From: Aphodosoma sp045631465
GTDB lineage: Bacteria; Bacteroidota; Bacteroidia; Bacteroidales; Paludibacteraceae
Direction of reading: 5' to 3'
NCBI GenBank assembly: GCA_045631465.1
Contig: JAZQUV010000030.1
Coordinates: 1-64,000 of the forward strand
Length of the DNA: 64,000 bases
Part shown: positions 31,158 to 38,816 of the stretch, in pieces
How the letters are laid out: each line of letters starts with the position of its first letter
Numbering within the stretch: the stretch's first letter is position 1
Notes under the pieces: generated by a model
Database searches by the model: none
What the model was told of the DNA's origin: nothing
Seen by the model: the letters and a program-made list of their open reading frames with translations, nothing else
Position numbers and translations under genes: made by a program

Positions 31158-32153
31158 TTATGCTTTGCCTGCAGAACCGAGCACGTTGTTGACTTTGTGC
31201 ATGTAGAGTTTTTTGAGTTCTTCGCGAGCAGGACCGAGATATTGACGTGGGTCGAATTTGTCTGGCGAGTCGATGAAGAATTTGCGTACTGCTGCTGTCA
31301 TTGCAAGACGACCGTCGGAGTCGATGTTGATTTTGCAAACTGCTGATTTCGCAGCTTCGCGGAGTTGCTCTTCTGGAATACCGATAGCATCTTTGAGTTT
31401 ACCGCCATGAGTGTTGATAGTTTCGACATACTCTTGTGGCACTGAAGATGAACCGTGGAGCACGATAGGGAAACCAGGGATTTGTTTTTCGATTTCGTGA
31501 AGGATGTCGAAACGCAATGGTGGTGGCACAAGATGACCATTTTCGTCGCGAGTACATTGTGCTGGTGTGAATTTATTAGCTCCGTGAGATGTACCAATAG
31601 AGATTGCCAATGAGTCAACACCTGTACGTTTCACGAAGTCAACTACTTCTTCTGGACGAGTATATGTGTGGTGTTCTGCCACTACATCGTCTTCGATACC
31701 AGCAAGTACGCCAAGTTCGCCTTCTACTGTAACGCCATATTGGTGAGCGTATTCAACTACTTTTTTAGTGAGTTCGATGTTTTCTTCGTAAGAGTGGTGC
31801 GAACCGTCAATCATTACAGAAGAGAAACCCATGTCGATACAAGATTTGCAAAGTTCAAAAGTATCGCCGTGGTCGAGGTGAAGACAGATTTGTGGTTTTT
31901 CCCAACCAAGCTCTTTAGCATACTCAACAGCACCTTGCGCCATATAACGGAGGAGTGTTTGGTTAGCGTATTTACGCGCACCACTTGACACTTGAAGGAT
32001 TACAGGAGATTTAGTTTCGGCACAAGCTTGGATGATAGCTTGCATTTGTTCCATGTTGTTGAAGTTGAATGCAGGAATCGCATAACCGCCTTCTACTGCG
32101 CCTTTGAACATCTCTTTTGTGTTCACAAGACCTAATTCTTTATAACTTACCAT
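31158..32153 (-). CDS. fba: Class II fructose-1,6-bisphosphate aldolase
   Basis: 331 residues; zinc-dependent cleavage of fructose 1,6-bisphosphate to the two triose phosphates, working in both glycolysis and gluconeogenesis. Zinc ligands and catalytic region are seen in CLHLDHGDTFELCKSCIDMGFSSVMIDGSHH, and GTSHGANKF plus VLHGSSSVP form the rest of the active site. Full length. Coding codons are C-ending, as in pckA, indicating high expression. A TATCTTTG box (32265-32272) lies about 110 bp upstream. Confidence 0.96.
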   Translation of the reverse strand: MVSYKELGLVNTKEMFKGAVEGGYAIPAFNFNNMEQMQAIIQACAETKSPVILQVSSGARKYANQTLLRYMAQGAVEYAKELGWEKPQICLHLDHGDTFELCKSCIDMGFSSVMIDGSHHSYEENIELTKKVVEYAHQYGVTVEGELGVLAGIEDDVVAEHHTYTRPEEVVDFVKRTGVDSLAISIGTSHGANKFTPAQCTRDENGHLVPPPLRFDILHEIEKQIPGFPIVLHGSSSVPQEYVETINTHGGKLKDAIGIPEEQLREAAKSAVCKINIDSDGRLAMTAAVRKFFIDSPDKFDPRQYLGPAREELKKLYMHKVNNVLGSAGKA

Positions 32154-32163
32154 AACTAATAAA

Positions 32164-32307
32164 TGATGAGGAGTGAGGAGTGAGGGATGAGAAATAAAGG
32201 CTCTACTTCACAGATCAACTCGTATTAATATAATTAAATTATTAATTGTTGATAAAAACGAATGCAAAGATACGAAAAAAAGTTGAAAGTCGAAGATTGA
32301 AAGTTGA
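32164..32307. repeat. Short-period repeats and promoter upstream of the aldolase
   Basis: GATGAGGAGTGAGGAGTGAG (32166-32190) lies in the leader. AGTTGAAAGTCGAAGATTGA with following bases (32281-32307) lies just upstream of the -7 box CAAAGATA (32265-32272, minus strand), where a -33 element would be. Confidence 0.75.
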
Positions 32308-32346
32308 TTTTTTTATAAAATAGAAATTTATCAATCGAAGTACAAC

Positions 32347-33048
32347 CTATTTTCTAAGGTCAAATAAATATGCCACTGATAATTTAACCGTACCTTGTGT
32401 GTGATAAGGGTTGACATTATTCATTGGCAATGTAAATGTATATTTGCTGCGATTATCATTATTCAACGTGTGTTGATAAGAAATGCGCCCCTGCAAACCA
32501 TTCCACTTAAATGCTAAACCTACTTCTGCCGCAATTTCACAACGCACAAGTCGTCCGTCTTTGCCAAACATATCTTTGTTCTCATACGCCACTGGCTTAC
32601 GATAATCAACAGTAGGATCATTAACCCACGCCCAATCCTGACCATGAAGTCCACAAGCAAATACAGGTCCTCCAAATAGCGAAACTACATATTCATTGTT
32701 AATAGGAAAGTTAACATACATATGGAATGGCACATTGAAATAACCAACCTGACGTTTGAAACCATTTACTATACTGTCATTATTGTAACTAACTCCCCAA
32801 CGCATAGTGCGCAATTCATACATCGCAGCACAATCGAACCCCCAACGATTAGTTACGTCCATCTCAAAAAGCAAACCAAGATGCATACCGCCACCAGGAA
32901 TCATCGTAAACTTTGCCAATTCATCATTGGTATAAATAGTTCCATACGACATTGTTGGACCGCCTATAAACCCAAGTTTTTGTGCTTTCAAATCAATGCA
33001 CAATGCACAATGCACAATGCACAATAATAGAATAAATATTTTTTTCAT
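32347..33048 (-). CDS. Outer-membrane beta-barrel protein (PorT-like)
   Basis: 233 residues with signal peptide and a predicted eight-stranded barrel ending in SVAYLFDLRK. The N-terminus MKKIFILLLCIVHCALCIDL contains the signal-peptide core, and residues about 8-19 are encoded by ATTGTGC repeat units (32993-33026) identical to intergenic tracts elsewhere. Cleavage would be near LKAQK. No T9SS function is claimed; small barrels of this type are common. Alternating hydrophobic stretches such as VSLFGGPVFACGLH support a barrel. Confidence 0.75.
   Translation of the reverse strand: MKKIFILLLCIVHCALCIDLKAQKLGFIGGPTMSYGTIYTNDELAKFTMIPGGGMHLGLLFEMDVTNRWGFDCAAMYELRTMRWGVSYNNDSIVNGFKRQVGYFNVPFHMYVNFPINNEYVVSLFGGPVFACGLHGQDWAWVNDPTVDYRKPVAYENKDMFGKDGRLVRCEIAAEVGLAFKWNGLQGRISYQHTLNNDNRSKYTFTLPMNNVNPYHTQGTVKLSVAYLFDLRK
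32993..33026. repeat. ATTGTGC repeat encoding part of a signal peptide
   Basis: On the coding strand the repeat is TATTGTGCATTGTGCATTGT plus one more unit. It supplies the hydrophobic residues C-I-V-H-C-A-L-C-I of the signal peptide in frame. Confidence 0.9.
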
Positions 33049-33125
33049 ATTTTTTTATAACATCAACATATGACTGATAATTGAATTACCAGACTCTGCT
33101 CTAACTTTGTTAAGCAAAACTTTTA

Positions 33126-33719
33126 TTAGAAACTCACTTGTGGAGCCTGTTCGGCATTAGCATCAGCTCTGAAGTAGGTAACAATATCGAAACCAAACAT
33201 TCCGCTAAAAATATTATTTGGAAAGCGACGAATCAATGTGTTATAAGCACGAGCTGTATTGTTATAAGACTGACGGGCTACTTGAATACGATTTTCAGTA
33301 CCCTCGAGTTGCTCTTGAAGGTCGCGGAAGTTCTGATTTGCCTTGAGGTCAGGATAGTTTTCTGTTATCATCATCAAACGTCCAAGTGCCGAATTAAGTT
33401 CGCCCTGAACCTCTTGATATTTCTCAAAATCGTCACGCGAAAAATTACTCATATCAACATTTGTTTGTGTTGCTTTTGCTCGAGCACTGACCACTGCTTC
33501 AAGAGTTTGACTCTCATGAGCTGCATAGCCTTTAACTGTTGACACAAGATTTGGTATCAAATCAGCGCGACGTTGATATTGACTTTCAACATTTGACCAT
33601 TCAGTAGAAACTGCTTCTTGTGCAACAACCATACGATTATAGGTGTTAGCAACCCACACTACCGACATTGCAACCACTGCCACAGCAATGATTAGAAATA
33701 ATTTTGTTCTATTCAACAT
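33126..33719 (-). CDS. LemA-family protein
   Basis: 197 residues with one N-terminal membrane segment (LFLIIAVAVVAMSVVWV) and the LemA motif YNRMVVAQEAVSTEWSNVESQYQRRADLIPNLVSTVKGY. The following helical region (RLMMITENYPDLKANQNF) is conserved in the family. LemA proteins are often next to TPM-domain proteins, as here (33761-34972), which argues that the two act together at the membrane. The function is not established. Confidence 0.95.
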   Translation of the reverse strand: MLNRTKLFLIIAVAVVAMSVVWVANTYNRMVVAQEAVSTEWSNVESQYQRRADLIPNLVSTVKGYAAHESQTLEAVVSARAKATQTNVDMSNFSRDDFEKYQEVQGELNSALGRLMMITENYPDLKANQNFRDLQEQLEGTENRIQVARQSYNNTARAYNTLIRRFPNNIFSGMFGFDIVTYFRADANAEQAPQVSF

Positions 33720-33760
33720 AATATAATGATTAATTAATTATTTATTAGTGTTCTACAAGA

Positions 33761-34972
33761 TTAAAAACGCCCACCAGCTCCTCCGCCACCAGAAAAACCG
33801 CCACCAAAACTACCACCCGAAAAACCGCCACGTCCACCACCTCTTCCACTCGCAACAACTATCATTGGTATCACGTATGGAATCACTTTGCGACAATGGC
33901 AACTTGCACATTCGTGCACTTTCTCACCGCGCCCAGAAGTCAACGACGTTGCTGGAGATATTATTCTATCACTCACAAGACTATAAGTTTTTGCTCCACA
34001 TTGCGGACACACCTGATATTTAGTTACCATTTTCTCATATGGCAAAACTTTATAATTATCGCACACATTACATTTCCACACATCATAATCTATACTCTTA
34101 ACTCGCTCTTCTGCCTGTTGCTTGAAATCGAGATACAAATCCTCTTCTGCCTCCGACAACAATCGCATAGAGCCGCCACAATGACTACATGTCATAGGCC
34201 TTTTGCGCAATGAACGATGAAATTTTGATGCATACCAATACAAAAACAAGATGGGCAGTGGAAATATGTAAGCTAATATTTTTGTCCCAAAAACCAAATC
34301 GCTAATACGAGAATACACCACATTATTTTCACCTTTAAGATTTTGCGTGCGCTTATAAAAAAGAATAACAAGAAATATAAGTATTAAAAAAGCAAATGTG
34401 AAATATAATGTTAATAATTCACCAACAATAACTCTTGGCGACTCCGACTCAAGCAACAACTCCTCAAGTGCCTCCTCTGTTGTAAGTCTATCATATAATT
34501 GATTGAGTGCTAAGACATATGCCTTATCTACCTCGCCCTCACGCATAAGTGGAAATATCTCTTCATCGAGCAATGAATTAAGATATGCATCTGGCAACAA
34601 ACCCTCTAATCCATAGCCAGTCTCAAATTTCATCGCACGTATATCAACCACATAAAGCCAAAGTAATCCATTGTTTTTACCCTCTTTGCCTATACGCCAA
34701 TGATTGAACAAATCATAAGCAAAATCATATTCGTCGTCACCCTTAACTCCTGGCACTATAACTATAGCCACCTCAACACCGGTCATCTGCTCAAGACGAA
34801 CACAAACATCATTCAACTCGGCACGAACCGACTTCGACAAAACATTGTTTACATCACTAACAAAACTATTTTGTCCATCTGTCTTAGGATTGTATACATG
34901 CGACACATCTAATTTTTGTGCATCTACAACGACACACAAAACAAGAAATAATATAAAGATATATCTACGCAT
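33761..34972 (-). CDS. TPM-domain membrane protein with Gly-rich tail
   Basis: 403 residues: signal peptide, a TPM domain (about 30-170; VEVAIVIVPGVKGDDEYDFAYDLFNHW, GYGLEGLLPDAYLNSL), a membrane segment (LLTLYFTFAFLILIFLVILFY), a cytoplasmic region with four CxxC pairs (CSHCGG, CNVCDN, CPQCGA, CASCHC) that probably bind zinc, and a glycine-rich tail. The ATG at 34972 overlaps the stop of the FKBP gene by one base (TGATG), so they are translationally coupled. LemA follows. The zinc-ribbon array between the membrane segment and the Gly-rich tail is of the YgcG type. Confidence 0.88.
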   Translation of the reverse strand: MRRYIFILFLVLCVVVDAQKLDVSHVYNPKTDGQNSFVSDVNNVLSKSVRAELNDVCVRLEQMTGVEVAIVIVPGVKGDDEYDFAYDLFNHWRIGKEGKNNGLLWLYVVDIRAMKFETGYGLEGLLPDAYLNSLLDEEIFPLMREGEVDKAYVLALNQLYDRLTTEEALEELLLESESPRVIVGELLTLYFTFAFLILIFLVILFYKRTQNLKGENNVVYSRISDLVFGTKILAYIFPLPILFLYWYASKFHRSLRKRPMTCSHCGGSMRLLSEAEEDLYLDFKQQAEERVKSIDYDVWKCNVCDNYKVLPYEKMVTKYQVCPQCGAKTYSLVSDRIISPATSLTSGRGEKVHECASCHCRKVIPYVIPMIVVASGRGGGRGGFSGGSFGGGFSGGGGAGGRF

Positions 34973-35478
34973 CAAAAATTCTTAACGTCTATTAGCTCAA
35001 TATCAAAAATAAGTGTCGAATATGGTGGCACCGAAAAGTTTTCATACGCACCTTTACTTCCCGATTTTCCATATGCCTGGTCATATGGTATGTAAATTCG
35101 CCAATGCGACCCCTGTGGCATAAGCGACATTGCATCTTGCCACCCTTTGATAACTTGATGAAGATAGAACGATGCTTTGTCATTATAATCAAAACGAGTG
35201 CCATCAACCAACCATCCTGTATACTTAACTATCACCCCACTCGACACCTGTGTAACAGGATCAATCGATGGTTTTGGTATTGCGCCATACCCTGTATGAT
35301 ACTTCTCAATGAGTACACCCGAAGGCAAAATCTGTGTTTCAACAACATTAGTATCTGTGCCTAACTTGTCGCGTTGAGCAACTAACCATTCTTCGTTATA
35401 CTCCTTCCACGACATGAAACGTTCGTCACAACCAACAAATACTAAAACAACTAAAAACAAAAAAAGTATCTTTTTCAT
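34972..35478 (-). CDS. FKBP-type peptidyl-prolyl isomerase lipoprotein
   Basis: 168 residues. Lipobox VFVGC (Cys17), then an FKBP domain: VSSGVIVKYTGWLVDGTRFDYN, VIKGWQDAMSLMPQGSHWRIYIPYDQAYG and PPYSTLIFDIELIDV. It would assist proline-limited folding of exported proteins in the periplasm or at the outer membrane. Upstream gene 35494-36081 is 15 bp away on the same strand, and the TPM gene overlaps downstream, so an operon is likely. Confidence 0.93.
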   Translation of the reverse strand: MKKILFLFLVVLVFVGCDERFMSWKEYNEEWLVAQRDKLGTDTNVVETQILPSGVLIEKYHTGYGAIPKPSIDPVTQVSSGVIVKYTGWLVDGTRFDYNDKASFYLHQVIKGWQDAMSLMPQGSHWRIYIPYDQAYGKSGSKGAYENFSVPPYSTLIFDIELIDVKNF

Positions 35479-35493
35479 ATATGCATTTATTTT

Positions 35494-36081
35494 CTATAAA
35501 TTTGGAATCAACAAATTAAGAAGTTTTTCAACTACAAAAGGAGTTGCCACAACAATAAACGAAACTAAAACCATACACTCATTACGCTTCTCTTCTGGAA
35601 TATCAATAACTCCCTCCGACATAACCCACACAAGGTAGAAATTATATAAATAAAAAAGAGAAACAAAAAAGAGACCTGGAAAAACATAGCCAAAAAACTT
35701 AACAACAAAAACCACTGCCATCAACGATGCTACCATGAGCATAATATTGCGCACATCAATCTCTATCTTAAATCTATATTGCAACAAAAGACGCACCAAA
35801 AACATCGACCCGCCAAAAGATACTATAAAAATAAGATAAGTAAAAATAGATTTAACTATAGCCGAAGCTAAATTCAAATCAAAATATAATAGTGTGCTAA
35901 GAAATGCCACCACAAGCAATATCTCTGCAAGTGGGAGTATAAATTGTTGTAATATCTTTTTTCCATAAAAAGTATTCAACAACGACTCATAACGCAACGT
36001 TGCATCGGGTTTCGAACAAATATTCCACACATGATGCAACACGAACTTATAGCGATCTAAAATTTTATTTATTACATTCAT
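35494..36081 (-). CDS. Integral membrane protein, possibly Yip1/DUF1282-like
   Basis: 195 residues with about five membrane helices and an N-terminal amphipathic stretch (MNVINKILDRYKFVLHHVWNICSKPDAT). The layout (cytoplasmic start, then a bundle of five helices) resembles the Yip1 domain, but I cannot confirm it. Seven bp after nfo and 15 bp before the FKBP gene, same strand. Confidence 0.65.
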   Translation of the reverse strand: MNVINKILDRYKFVLHHVWNICSKPDATLRYESLLNTFYGKKILQQFILPLAEILLVVAFLSTLLYFDLNLASAIVKSIFTYLIFIVSFGGSMFLVRLLLQYRFKIEIDVRNIMLMVASLMAVVFVVKFFGYVFPGLFFVSLFYLYNFYLVWVMSEGVIDIPEEKRNECMVLVSFIVVATPFVVEKLLNLLIPNL

Positions 36082-36088
36082 CTATCAC

Positions 36089-36937
36089 TTATCTTTGATT
36101 TTTTAGCCATTCTACCTCCTCTGCCCAAAGCGACTCGTCTGGTGTTTCAAGTATAAGAGGTATATTATCAAAACGCGCATCGTGCATTATTCTCTCAAAA
36201 GGACGTGGACCCAAAAGTCCGTTGCGAAGCGTCTCATGACGGTCGACTCGCGATGCCAACTCTTTCTTTGAATCATTAAGGTGCATGCCTTTCAAATATT
36301 CAAACCCTATCACTTCATCAAAATGACGCCACACATCAGCAAAACCGTCCTCCGACAACAAATCATATCCCGAAGCAAATGCATGCTGTGTATCAATACA
36401 AACACCAACACGTGATTTATCATCAACCAAATCAATGATTGCACGCAAATGCTCAAAACGATATCCCACATTAGTGCCCTGACCTGCAGTGTTTTCCAAC
36501 ACTGCAATCACCCCATGTGTCTTATCTAATGCAATGTTTATACTTTCTGCTATAACTTTGAGACAATCTTCTTCACTAATCTTCTTGAGATGCGACCCTG
36601 GATGAAAGTTCAACCTATCTAATCCCAACTGCTCACATCGAATCATCTCCTCTATAAAAGAGTTACGACTTTTCTCTAACGATTCTGCTTCTGGAGAACC
36701 TAGATTGATAAGATAACTGTCGTGTGGTAATATTTGAGATGCTGTGTAACCATATTCGGCACAACGCGCCTTGAATGTCGCAATCGACTTCTCCGTCAAT
36801 GCCGGAGCAAACCATTGACGCTGATTCTTGGTGAATAAAGCAAACGCTGTTGCTCCTATATTATGCGCATTAAGAGGTGCATTTTCCACACCACCCGATG
36901 CGCTCACATGCGCTCCTATATACTTATTATAACTCAT
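36089..36937 (-). CDS. nfo: Deoxyribonuclease IV (AP endonuclease)
   Basis: 282 residues; cuts 5' of abasic sites in base excision repair, using a three-metal cluster. Motifs: IGAHVSASGGVENAP, LNFHPGSHLKK, VLENTAGQGTNVGYRFEHL, GVCIDTQHAFASGYD, HLNDSKKELASRVDRHE and LETPDE, which contain the His/Glu/Asp metal ligands. Full length. It lies in the middle of a same-strand run with 19 bp to gldG upstream. Confidence 0.97.
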   Translation of the reverse strand: MSYNKYIGAHVSASGGVENAPLNAHNIGATAFALFTKNQRQWFAPALTEKSIATFKARCAEYGYTASQILPHDSYLINLGSPEAESLEKSRNSFIEEMIRCEQLGLDRLNFHPGSHLKKISEEDCLKVIAESINIALDKTHGVIAVLENTAGQGTNVGYRFEHLRAIIDLVDDKSRVGVCIDTQHAFASGYDLLSEDGFADVWRHFDEVIGFEYLKGMHLNDSKKELASRVDRHETLRNGLLGPRPFERIMHDARFDNIPLILETPDESLWAEEVEWLKNQR

Positions 36938-36956
36938 AATCTTTTAGTATAATTCC

Positions 36957-38648
36957 CTATTTAACGTATTTCCTTTTTCTATTCCCCAAAAATACTACCC
37001 CAAAAACAAGCAACATCCCTATCGGCAATAAGGTATTAATCCAAACCCAAACATTACGTTGCGATTCAACAATCGCACGATTCAACAACCGCAAATCAAT
37101 CCTACGATTACGAAGTTGCATAATACCCTCATCATCCGTCAAATACAACATAGTGTTAACCACAAAGTCCTTATTGCCATGCGTTTGACGAGTAACTCTA
37201 TCGTATCCCAACGGCACAAGCATCAACCCCTCTCTATGTTGCTCTACATCATTGCGAATAATATCTCCATCCGCCACCACAACCATACGCGTTGGCACAC
37301 TCTGATTTATAACACCATTTGCCATCACTCCTTCCGGAATCATTCGATGCTTATATATCGATTGAAACTCTCCCTCCAATGCCACCGCTATTGGCACATA
37401 TTGCGTAGTAAAATATTCTTTAGGTTCTACATTGATAGCCCTCATCACATCAATCTCTGTCGGCGCCACATCCACATGACTTGCATTGCTCGAAATAAGC
37501 AAAACCTCTTTACGAACACCCACCGTATCTCCCACAATTTCTATACCCGATGCAAAATCGGCCTTGACAGCTTGCAACGTTTTTGTAATAGGGTGATAAG
37601 GCGAACCTTGCAACAATGGAGTATAAAACCACGGTATAGGTTCAAAGCGTGGTTGCTCGCCCGGACGCGACACATTTATTGGCATATAAGCACACTGCAT
37701 ATCCTCTACAATAGTTGGTGTTAGGCGAACTCCATATCTAAACAATTGATCATTAAGATTGACATCCATTGCTACTAATGGAGTAGCACCCCCTTCCGAC
37801 AACATATCGCTCGACATCTGAGCTCCATCAAGAAGCCATAGCACTCTACCTCCACGCATAATGTATTGGTCAATAATAAACTTATCACTCTCCGAATATT
37901 TATCAAGCGGTTTTGCAATAATAATGGCTGCATAATCATCAAGCACCGAGGCATCTACACCCAACACCCCTCTATCTACCTGAAAATATCTACTCAACGC
38001 ATCGCTAGCATCATAAGTAAACTCTTCGCTCAACTCACCATGTCCCTCAATGAATGCCACCTTGACCACTTCCCTGCGATTCAACACACGTATGGCGTCC
38101 ACAAACAAATATTCCAAATCTGCAATTGCACTATTAACCGCCTCTTCACCAGTTTTTTGTGCCGACGGCTGCATCAAACACACAGCCATAGTGTCGCACG
38201 ACGAGCACACCTCTACCCACGGAAATATCACCTGTTCCGTCATCTTACCGTCACGCGAACGCACCGTCACACTCATTCCTCGCAAACCTCGACCCTCCAA
38301 TTCGTCATAAACTGCATAACGCTCCTCCTCTGTGGTTGCATTATTAGGATTCACAAACTCAAGTGTCAACGGCTCCGATGAATACATATTAAGTTCGCGC
38401 ACCATATCTTCCGTAGCACGACGAAGACGCAACATATTAGCATCAAGATCTCCATCAAGATACAACAACACCGTAAGAGGCTCGCAAACATTGGCAACAA
38501 AATCTTTCGAAGCACGAGACAAAGAATAACGGTTTTCTTCTGTTAAGTCGAGACGAAAAAAGAGTGTCTTTGTGAATATCAAAAATATAACCACAACACA
38601 CAACAACCACAATACTACATGTGAAACACGAAACTTAGCAGTACTCAT
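36957..38648 (-). CDS. gldG: Gliding motility-associated protein GldG
   Basis: 563 residues with membrane segments at both ends (VVLWLLCVVVIFLIF near the start, VWINTLLPIGMLLVFGVVFLG at the end) and a periplasmic ABC-type auxiliary domain between. RLDLTEENRYSLS and FVNPNNATTEEERYAVYDELE are typical of GldG. GldG works with GldF and the ATPase GldA in gliding flavobacteria, but homologues occur in non-gliding Bacteroidales. GldF, which usually precedes it, is absent here: the upstream gene is yqaE. The start codon is ATG 38648 (upstream TTG at 38654 is less likely). Confidence 0.88.
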   Translation of the reverse strand: MSTAKFRVSHVVLWLLCVVVIFLIFTKTLFFRLDLTEENRYSLSRASKDFVANVCEPLTVLLYLDGDLDANMLRLRRATEDMVRELNMYSSEPLTLEFVNPNNATTEEERYAVYDELEGRGLRGMSVTVRSRDGKMTEQVIFPWVEVCSSCDTMAVCLMQPSAQKTGEEAVNSAIADLEYLFVDAIRVLNRREVVKVAFIEGHGELSEEFTYDASDALSRYFQVDRGVLGVDASVLDDYAAIIIAKPLDKYSESDKFIIDQYIMRGGRVLWLLDGAQMSSDMLSEGGATPLVAMDVNLNDQLFRYGVRLTPTIVEDMQCAYMPINVSRPGEQPRFEPIPWFYTPLLQGSPYHPITKTLQAVKADFASGIEIVGDTVGVRKEVLLISSNASHVDVAPTEIDVMRAINVEPKEYFTTQYVPIAVALEGEFQSIYKHRMIPEGVMANGVINQSVPTRMVVVADGDIIRNDVEQHREGLMLVPLGYDRVTRQTHGNKDFVVNTMLYLTDDEGIMQLRNRRIDLRLLNRAIVESQRNVWVWINTLLPIGMLLVFGVVFLGNRKRKYVK

Positions 38649-38657
38649 TTGCAAACA

Positions 38658-38813
38658 TTAAACGTTTTTGTTCAAAATAATCAAAGCTCCTATTATTCCA
38701 GGAATCCAACCCATACACGTGAGAATCAAAACAATAAGAAAAGACCCACACCCCTTGTCTACAACCGACAGAGGCGGAAATATTACAGCTAAAATAACTC
38801 TCAATAACGACAT
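38658..38813 (-). CDS. YqaE/Pmp3-family small membrane protein
   Basis: 51 residues: MSLLRVILAVIFPPLSVVDK, GCGSFLIVLILTCMGWIPGI, IGALIILNKNV. Two membrane helices around a Pro-Pro and GW.PG motif match the Pmp3/YqaE family, whose members affect membrane potential or stress tolerance in some organisms. It lies 9 bp before gldG and 3 bp after pgpH on the same strand, so it is part of the same transcript. Confidence 0.88.
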   Translation of the reverse strand: MSLLRVILAVIFPPLSVVDKGCGSFLIVLILTCMGWIPGIIGALIILNKNV

Positions 38814-38816
38814 AAT

